Shown here: positions 56,471 to 64,000 of the stretch, in pieces
How the letters are laid out: every line of letters starts with the position of its first letter
Numbering within the stretch: the stretch's first letter is position 1
Assembly (NCBI GenBank): GCA_015680685.1
Contig: MNCI01024217.1
Location: 49,178-113,177 of the forward strand
DNA length: 64,000 nucleotides
Source of the DNA: Gnetum montanum
Lineage: Eukaryota > Streptophyta > Gnetopsida > Gnetales > Gnetaceae
Direction: 5' to 3'
Notes under the pieces: generated by a model
The model's database searches: none
Told to the model about the DNA's origin: nothing
Seen by the model: the letters and a program-made list of their open reading frames with translations, nothing else
Position numbers and translations under genes: made by a program

Positions 56471-59020
56471 CTAGTCGATAATGGTATGTGTTAACATAAC
56501 CGTATGCATTGGATGTAATTTTTGGTTTGAAGGGGGTCCTGAAACCTTATTTGGTATAGAGGTGTTTAGATGCTCAACCACTTGTGATGGTGAGGGCTTA
56601 ATTGGATTGTTGGGTCTGAAGAAGGGTCTCTTCAGTGTAAGATTATCAGAACCCACTGCGGCCTAAGGATTTGAAGCCCTCGTAACCTTGGGTTGTTGTG
56701 GTTGAGTGGGGAACACCCCATGCATTGCTAGAGCATTGGGTAGTGGAGCTATTGGTGTGAGAGGGGTGGATGGATTTAGAGCATAGTATACATGTGGTGT
56801 ATCTCCCGGAGGAGAATGAGTCCTAAAATACTCCTGAACTTGGTAGTGACATTGTGGGGTTGCGTGACCCATAGAGTCACTTGGAGAAACTAGTTGCAGC
56901 ATGTAGTAGCCATATGGGTCTAGTTGCTGGTAAGGGTATTGTTGTCTTGGTGGTGGCATCCCCCATGACTGTGGATGTTGCCACTGTTGATGTTGCCCGA
57001 TAGGTTGTGGCGGAGTTCCACATGGATAATATGTTAACGATTGGTGGAACTGCCTTGGGTTACCTTGGGGATAAGGTAACCTTCAGGGTGCTTGCCTTCT
57101 GTTAAGTCTTGGGTTGAGTGCATACACCCCAGACTCTTGCAGATGTGAGATTATTGGGCAACATCCTTTAGGATGATCATATTGGTAGATCTCACATCCA
57201 CCATCATTGTCCGTGTCAGAATCTACAACCTCATCGGTGATAGTCATTTTTCTCTTACCCTTGTTACGCGCATGGACTGGATTTCTCTACTTTTTCTTGT
57301 CATGGTTACTGCTTCGTTCCTCCTTAGAATCCTCTACAATTTTTAGGACAATTTCAATTTTACTATCTAAGGAGATCCATATTTCATCTACCTTAGCCAA
57401 CACTTCCATTGTTAATTTCTAAAGTGAAAATGTTTTTCTATTCACCAACTCTTCGAGTGGTGACTCATCCTCTTCATCGTAGAATCCCACTTCCTTCTTT
57501 CGAAGGGAAGGATCAAGGTTATATTCTTCTGTACTTTCTCTTTTCCGTAGCTCCCCTTCTTCTTTAGCTACTTTCTCCAACAATCTATGAACTTCATGGG
57601 ATCTAAGTTTAGATAATCTCCCTTGGGCATATGTCCCAAGGGTTCTCCTAGTTTCATGTCTTAGCCCATCTATGAGGTGGCGGAGTTGATCCCGTTGTGC
57701 ATAACCATCGCCCGGGCAACAATGTAGAAATGCATAATATCAACCCATGGCAACATCCAAGGGTTTGTGATGACCCTGCTTCCATCCTTGGATCTACTTA
57801 TGCAAGTTGAACACTCTAGAGTACATTTGGTATTTATCATTAAACAATTCTAGCATTGTACTCCACCTCCTAATGGTTTCTAGCTCTAAGGACCAATACC
57901 AACTCTCTACTTCTTTTATGAGTTTCCTAGAAAACAACTTTAACTTTTTCCACTCATTTTCAATATTCTGCAAGGCACAGGCATCGTGGAATGCCTATAA
58001 GTGATTTTTTGGATCAGCATTGTATCCCCCCTCAAATCATGGGATATTATTCATGTCCAATCTCTTGATCCGACTGTCTTTTTGGTGCCTTGTAGGTATT
58101 TTCATAGCCTTTGTAATATCTAACATACTCTAGGTTGCTAGTAGGGGTTTGTCATGACCATCTCTCTCATGACATCTATGATGCCTACATGATTCCCTAC
58201 TTTCCCTTCTTTCATGCCTTGATTCTCTTGAATGCCCTCATCCTCGCTCTCGACTCTCTTGTCAAGGTATCTCATTTTGCTTACCCTTATCCTTACCGTT
58301 GTGCTCTTTGTGACTGCACACTGATGTGGAAGGAGAGGGTGAACGATGTGATGAAGGGGAATAAGGGGAACCATCGCCATGATGATGTCTCTTACCTTCT
58401 CTTCGTTGGCTACGACCCTGATTGTGATGATGATCAGACTGCCTATCCTTATCATGTGAACACTTGGTGTTCATGGGCATCAAAACCAAGGTTGTGAATT
58501 GTAGAGTGTAGGTTCTGATATCCTACCTCCTCACTATTGTTAGGAGGGGGAACATCATCTTGTGGAGAATCTATTGAGATAGGTTCACCACCTTAACTTC
58601 TCTTATGATGGGTGAAGCATTACAGGGGACTTTGCCCTTCAACGATGTGTGGCGACTCTCCTACCGCAAGTCTCGTAAACATTGTGCTACTATGGGATGA
58701 TAATCCCTTGTGTCAAAATCACCTACAATATATTAAGCGTATAGCTACATCATGCCTATCTGTGTAAGAGCACAAAGGAGCATGTTAGGGACTGCCCAAT
58801 CTGGGGGTAACACTATGTTACCTTGCAAGTCTCTCCAGTGCAATTGTTCATCCTAATGGAGGATAAAAGTAAAATTGGGTATGTACTCATCATGATTAGT
58901 ATACACTACCCAATACTCTTGAGAAACTGGTGGATCTGGGTTATGTGTGTTAGACCGCCAACGGTCTCTTATCTGATCCCTAGGTGGTGAAGTGCTTTTA
59001 TGAGAAGAAGAAAAAGACAT
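56471..59020 (-). pseudogene. gag: gag of element E, broken
   Basis: Begins at the ATG at 59020 (MSFSSSHKSTSPP). It runs in one frame past stops to about 56471, then into the protease. His/Arg-rich region at 58138-58490, gag core near 57840-58060 and knuckle near 57170. The tail has QQYPYQQLDPYGYY (56663-56959). The layout is the same as in A and D, which supports the A and D boundaries. Confidence 0.78.
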
Positions 59021-59147
59021 TGTTATCTTACTCGGTGTGCTATTGACCGTTGTTTAAAATTTATTCTGATTAATCCTAAGGGTTCATTTAAGCTTCCCAA
59101 TGATGTGGATGATGTCCTATGTTCTACTTAGCGCACAAACAACTTAG

Positions 59148-59165
59148 TCCCCAACAATGGCACCA
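59148..59165 (-). other. Primer-binding site of element E
   Basis: TCCCCAACAATGGCACCA on the plus strand, two bases from the LTR border; inverted tRNA-Asp-type site. Confidence 0.8.
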
Positions 59166-59166
59166 A

Positions 59167-59211
59167 TGATGAGTGGCGAGGTACCACTACACTCAACCAT
59201 ATGAATACGAG
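59167..59211 (-). mobile_element. 5' LTR of element E, first 45 bp before the F insertion
   Basis: TGATGAGTGGCGAGGTACC and the following bases match the 3' LTR at 50062. The match stops after ACGAG (59207-59211), where element F begins. ACGAG should recur after F, outside the window. Confidence 0.8.
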
Positions 59212-60591
59212 TGAAACACCACAAAATTCTGAGCCTAGTACCCCTCCAACAAGGATCAAGCTAAGTCATGATGCTTCCCAGCATGACTGAAGCTTGAGGA
59301 CCTTACAGACAGCTTCAAACAGAGTCGAACCGAGCAAGAAATGGTTCCCTGGGATCCACAACAGACTACGGTAACATCCGGCGTCGAACCTTGCCAAATT
59401 TTGAGCTCAAAATACTTGGTTTTCACTACATAGTGTATACGCCCAGCATGTGACTTCAAAGACTGCCTGAAATAAGCACTCCAGGGCAAGATTTTCACAA
59501 GGCATCAACTCTCAGAGACAGGGTAATTGTTAGGTGTCATCATGGACCCAAGAAAATTGGGTTTTGACCTCAAAATTATGCACTTTAGGGTTCACATGCT
59601 AAGCATGTACATCCTACACGCCCAGCGTGTACACCCAGCATGTACATCCTGCACGCCCAGCGTGCACCATCCAGTGTACATCAATGGAAGACATCAGCAG
59701 AGCCATGTTAGATCAGGTCCAAGAATATCTGCAAACAGTACTCTCGCAACATCCGAGCCCAAATCCAAGGGCCAAATTGGATACTCCCTGTTGTAATAGT
59801 AGTTTGTAAAAATGAATTCTTTTTTCTTAGTCAAGTCTGTATGCTGAATTCACACACCAGCGTGTACACGTCAGTGTGCAGCAACACATGTTGGCATGCA
59901 GCATGCTGCACACTTATAAAATTTCATTCGGTTGCACCCTGTCGACGCTCCACATGTCATCCAATCTGAAATTCCAGCATCCCATAGCCAATCACCCCAT
60001 CTCAGATTTGAGTTTAGTGCCCAAAATTGTACAAAAATCTTGATTTTTGACCAGATCAGGGTTGGAAAAGGAGATGAAATCTTGACAAAAAAAAAATCTG
60101 GGCAATCCACACTGAGAACACTCATGACACCCTATCCTATACGCTGGACTTGGACCCTGCATGCTGAGCATACAGCCTCCACGCTGTGCCTACAGTCTGA
60201 ACTAGCATGCAATAACACCCTTTCCTTCATCGGGGCTCTTCATCCTCCTTGTGTCAGATTCACAACTGCGTTTAGACCGGTGCATTGTAATTTTTATTAT
60301 GCAATAATTTTGCTACATTTTCCACCTACAGTTTTCTTTCGCATTTTTTTCATCTCTTGTTTACATTCGTGCGTGTTGATTTACATTTTTCATACTGTTT
60401 ACGTATAACCCGGCATATCGAGCATTGGCGTATGTTTAGGGAAATCCTTGTCTCATCAGTGTGCAGACCACCCAAGGTATCCTACCTTTGTCAGTTCCAG
60501 CTCACCCTCAAGCAAAGGTAGGGTCTTCTGCATCTATCTCTAAATCTCTCGGTGTACATTTCATTCCAACCACCAATGATTTCAGATAGCA
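59212..60591 (+). mobile_element. 5' LTR of element F
   Basis: About 1380 bp. The start matches the T1 LTR end (TGAAACACC). The 3' border is inferred from the primer-binding site seven bases later and is less certain than the start. It contains clusters of short palindromic elements such as CACGCCCAGCGTGTACA (59618-59690) and CAGCATGCTGCACAC (about 59897). Confidence 0.7.
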
Positions 60592-60598
60592 TAGAAAA

Positions 60599-60616
60599 TG
60601 GTGCTATAAGGAGGAC
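60599..60616 (+). other. Primer-binding site of element F
   Basis: TGGTGCTATAAGGAGGAC, close to the T1 site TGGCGCTAGAAGGAGGGC. Confidence 0.72.
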
Positions 60617-60767
60617 ATGAAACTGTCTAAAACTACTCTAATCTCCTACACACGCCCCCTATGTTCCTGATTTACCACCTTATTTTCTCATATCTACAAT
60701 GCATCAATGTTAAATCTGATTTTGCAAACTCTCTAAATCTGCATCCTATTCTGTGGAAACGTTAGCG

Positions 60768-60971
60768 TCTACACGCTAACTATTCCTGCACACTGTGGAC
60801 TCTGTCTACATGCTGACTATTCCTGCATGTTGTGGACTCTATCTACACGCTGATTGTTCCTGCACACTATGGACTCTGTCTACACGTTGATTGTTCCTGC
60901 AAGCTGTGGACTCTGTCTACACGCTGACTATTCTTGCATACTGTGGACTCTGTCTACACACTGACTATTGC
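60768..60971. repeat. 37-bp minisatellite in the F leader
   Basis: Five full units of exactly 37 bp start at 60768, 60805, 60842, 60879 and 60916, with a partial sixth at 60953. The unit begins TCTACACGCTGACTATTCC and ends CTGTGGACTCTG. It lies between primer-binding site and gag, where Tat/Ogre elements often have long leaders. No such array is seen in the T1 leader. Confidence 0.92.
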
Positions 60972-61124
60972 AATCTACACGCCGTGAGCTTAGCTCATAC
61001 ACTGTGATCAGCCCCTTCACACTCACAAAAGTGCTTGTACACTGTACGCCGAGCACTCTATCCATACTTTCATACTTAACCAAAGTTTTTCTGCATACAC
61101 TTCTTATGTTTAGAACCTTTTACC

Positions 61125-64000
61125 ATGAATATTTCCAATGCCAACGTTTCAACTAAGTCCATTCCAGATACCATGGGCCCCACGATGATGCTGATGCCCA
61201 TTATGCAACCCATAGGGGTCCACGGTGACATTAATCCCTGAGGAGGACCCCGCCGATCTCTCAGACTGTAAGGGAAGAATCCATCATTCAACATTATCAC
61301 ACAGGAACAATATAATTTTATATGTGTAAAAATCCAAGCCGGCCTAGCAGTGGATCAAACTGAAATAGAGGCTAAAAGACAATATGAATTGTTTCATAGG
61401 GGAGGACCTGAGTTCATCCCTTCCTCGTATGACATCATCCCTCTTCCAAAGCACTACTCTAAACTTAGCTCATAGCTCCTCCTAGCCAAGAATCAGTCTT
61501 TAGACCAGTCCACGGCAAATCCTCAAATGGAAGAAGAGGATGACTTTGCAGCTCAATCTGAACACGAAGATTCATACCATACCATTAGCCCACAAACTTA
61601 CACAAACCCATTGTTTCAACCATTCACGGGGGAAACTACATCCCTCCAGTCATTTAAAATCACCCAAGCACATGTGCCTCAACAAGAAGCATCCACACTT
61701 ATTCCCACTCCCCCAGTGACCGATACCCAACTCAATACACTCCTCACCACTATTCCTCTTGTTGCCACACTATCCCACCTCTTGCAAATAAAACCCCCAC
61801 AAACCAATGTAGGAGCAACCTTCCCACCCCAAGTGATCAGGATGCCATATGTGATACCTACTTCTACATCCGTCCACTATATACCATAGATCCAAACCCA
61901 AATACCATCCTTCATCACTTCCACTCAACAAGTCCAGGGTGTTCCCTCACAAATCATGACTGGAAAGTGGGCTCGGACTGGTACATAAGTGCATCAACCC
62001 CCTAACTACAACGTACCACCTCTTGCAATTCCACCCATGAACATCCCTCAAGTATAGCAACAACAACAACAACAACAATCCTTTTCTTACAATATGTCTA
62101 CCATGAATATTCCACAAGCGCAACCTCCAACCACTCAACTTTCCTCTTTCCTACCCACCATACAATAATCTAACTTGTATACTACACAACATAATCAATC
62201 TGCCACCACACCTAGTGCCCAAGACTGGGCTAAAGCCAAGAAACTGATGCAAGAGTTAACTGACTAGGTCAAGTACCTCAAAAAAGCCACTGACGAAGAG
62301 CTTAAGATAGTGTATTTCTATCAAGATGATCCTATCAGCTCTTCGGTTCCACCTCTAACGTTACCTAAGGGTGTTTTCTTACCTACGTTGACTAAATACA
62401 ATGGGGAGACAGATCCCAACACCCATCTTATAACATTTAGATTAGAATATGTGTTACTTCAGGCATGGCCACATGCTATTTTGCGGGTGTTCCCCATGTC
62501 CCTCACAAGGAGAGCACTTGACTGGTATCGGGCTTTGCCCCGAAACTCCATATCCTCTTTGGAAGATCTACTACACCAGTTTGTCACCAGGTTCAAGTAT
62601 AACTTGAAGCCTGAAGCAACACTTGATAGCCTAATACAGGTCAAGCAAGCACCACTTGAACTTGTTCAAAAATTTATTCAATGGTGGAGTGCTACCCTCA
62701 ATGAGCTACATGAATCGATCCCGGAGACTTATCTCCTCACTATTATAAAGGGGGCCATGAATGATTTTGTGAAGTCCAAGCTATACTATCTTAATGCACA
62801 CATACTTAGTCAAGCATTTGTACAAATAAAGAACATAGAAGAGGCAGCCCAAAATAGCCATGACCCTGCCTATTCAGCCTTTAAAAACCAACATAATAAG
62901 AAAGACAAAGAAAAGGCTAAGGCAACAATAGCAGCAATAGCAGAAACACAACAAACAAGTATGGGACAACAAGGCAAACTGCCTATTGCCCCTACTAACT
63001 ATGCTAGACCTCCTCACGCTACTGCACCCAAACCATCCACATCACAAAATCCTACACCAGGCCGTGCAAGAAACTTCGAGAGGAGAGACCCCTCTCAATA
63101 CACACCGTTGCCCATGAAACCCTCATAATTATTTGACCAACTCATGAAGGCTAGGCTAATGAAACATAAACAATTGTCCCCAGTAGCAATCCAAAGACAT
63201 GATCAATTCTGTTAGTTGGTCGAGAACCTGATCTTGGCAACACCAGATGAGCCTCCAGTTCCAAAAGGTTTTAGAATAGACTGCTTTTGTGATTATCATC
63301 AACGCAATGGGCATGGCACTGATTATTGTTTCACCCTGAAACAAGATATTCAACGGATGATCAATGGAGGTGAGATCACTTTCGATGAAGCCAACCCAGT
63401 CAAACCACAAAACCAGGCCATGGGCATATATAAGGACCCTCTAAATACTAAGGAGGCTCCATACATAATTAACACCATCTACTTAGACAATGAACAAGAA
63501 GCACCTAGAATTAATACCATTTACTCAGATAATGAACAGCAAATACCTATGAGACCCTTTGTAGTTCGTATTCCTCCTACTGTACAAATGCCTGCACCTC
63601 AATCATCATACTCTCCATGTAACCTGCCCACCCTGCAAAGACCCTATGTCATCCGGATACCCCCCACAGTGGCAGCCTCTACCATACCACCAAAACCATA
63701 TGTGATGCGTGTACCTCCCGCTGCTACTACCACAAACGTGCAACCTCCTACCTGGTCCATTCCCTATGTGGTCCGAATGCCACCTACGGTTGCAACTACG
63801 AAGACACAGCCCCCAACTAGGCCTACCCCATATGTTGTCAAGATACCCGAACACCCTGATAACCACCAACCTTCCACTCCGCAAACATAGAATAAACCGA
63901 CCCCATATGTTGTTAGGGTGCCCAGGCAGACTGACACTCAACCACCTTCAATCGTCCAATCGCAACCTCAGCCTACTCCATACGTCATACGGGTTCCAAA
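61125..64000 (+). pseudogene. gag: gag of element F, one frame with stops, continues off the edge
   Basis: From the ATG at 61125 one frame reaches at least 63887 past several stops. In order: RRSLRL and EQYNFICVKIQ (about 61250-61330), acidic EEEDDFAAQSEHEDSYHTIS (61530), open gag core 62310-63128 (DPNTHLITFRLEYVLLQAW, DWYRALPRNS, FKYNLKPEATLDSL), and a C/H motif CDYHQRNGHGTDYC (about 63288). A Pro-rich tail with repeated PYVVRIPP boxes begins near 63550. The order is the same as in T1. The gag-protease border lies outside the window. Confidence 0.82.

Larger units (their letters stand above)
50062..59211 (-). mobile_element. Element E: Athila-like element with full pol order, 5' LTR interrupted
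   Basis: Inserted in gag of C. On the minus strand: partial 5' LTR (59167-59211), primer-binding site, gag, protease, RT, RNase H, integrase, 3' noncoding part, purine tract and complete 3' LTR (50062-50898). It is the only Athila-like copy with both pol and a 3' LTR, so it served as ruler for the others. Element F is inserted 45 bp into its 5' LTR. The target duplication cannot be tested, because the right end lies outside the window. Confidence 0.85.
59212..64000 (+). mobile_element. Element F: second Tat-like retrotransposon, 5' part
   Basis: LTR, primer-binding site, repeat-bearing leader and gag on the plus strand, running off the right edge. LTR start (TGAAACACCAC), primer-binding site and all gag motifs match T1, so it belongs to the same lineage, though it is clearly divergent. 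Protease, RT and the rest must lie beyond the window. Confidence 0.83.

Noticed and set aside
8288-59165. Integrated DNA virus (for example a pararetrovirus)
   Set aside because: True LTRs, 5-bp duplications, integrase motifs and tRNA-Asp-type primer sites all point to Ty3/gypsy retrotransposons.

Overview
The window is nuclear DNA from a large, repeat-rich plant genome. The evidence is Athila-type and Tat/Ogre-type Ty3/gypsy retrotransposons, plant-style TATA boxes in their LTRs, an F-box/kelch gene relic and almost no unique sequence. A gymnosperm-sized genome fits, but the species cannot be fixed from the sequence alone. No intact host gene, tRNA, rRNA or CRISPR array was found.

Layout. 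1-1307 is the end of one LTR element (family Z) with its 3' LTR. 1308-4583 is the only non-transposon island; it holds a GC-rich F-box/kelch pseudogene (2165-3134). 4589-6348 is a solo Z LTR, inverted relative to the first copy, with a clean 5-bp target duplication (CTATG). From 6414 to the right edge everything is nested LTR retrotransposons. The host is element C (minus strand; pieces at 6414-7388, 38615-39356 and 46380-50061). Three units sit inside C: a composite A/B (7389-38614, target duplication ACAAT), a pol-deleted element D (39357-46379, duplication GATAT) and element E (50062-59211, minus). B is split by a 17.2-kb Tat/Ogre-like element, T1 (20404-37592, minus, duplication ACTTA). 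The 5' LTR of E is split by a second Tat-like element, F (59212 to the edge, plus).

Biology. A, C, D and E are Athila-like: their primer-binding sites are of the tRNA-Asp type used by that lineage, and the gag-PR-RT-RH-INT order is still visible in A and E. B is gag-only, D lacks RT-RH-INT, and C lacks RT-RH, so several copies must have moved in trans. All coding regions are broken by stops, frameshifts or deletions. T1 has a second RNase H and carries, between protease and RT, a long multi-exon gene on the opposite strand with clear GT-AG introns.

Most unusual points: (1) A and B are different elements joined tail to tail, with inverted 5' LTRs at both ends and one target duplication, as if a chimeric cDNA had integrated as a unit; (2) the spliced antisense gene of T1 and its unusual place; (3) a related 20-bp motif repeated on both sides of the T1 pol region; (4) three unrelated LTR families that each carry clustered short palindromes; (5) a 252-bp exact inverted copy in T1 bounded by single Ns, which is probably an assembly fault. 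Identities quoted are judged by eye.
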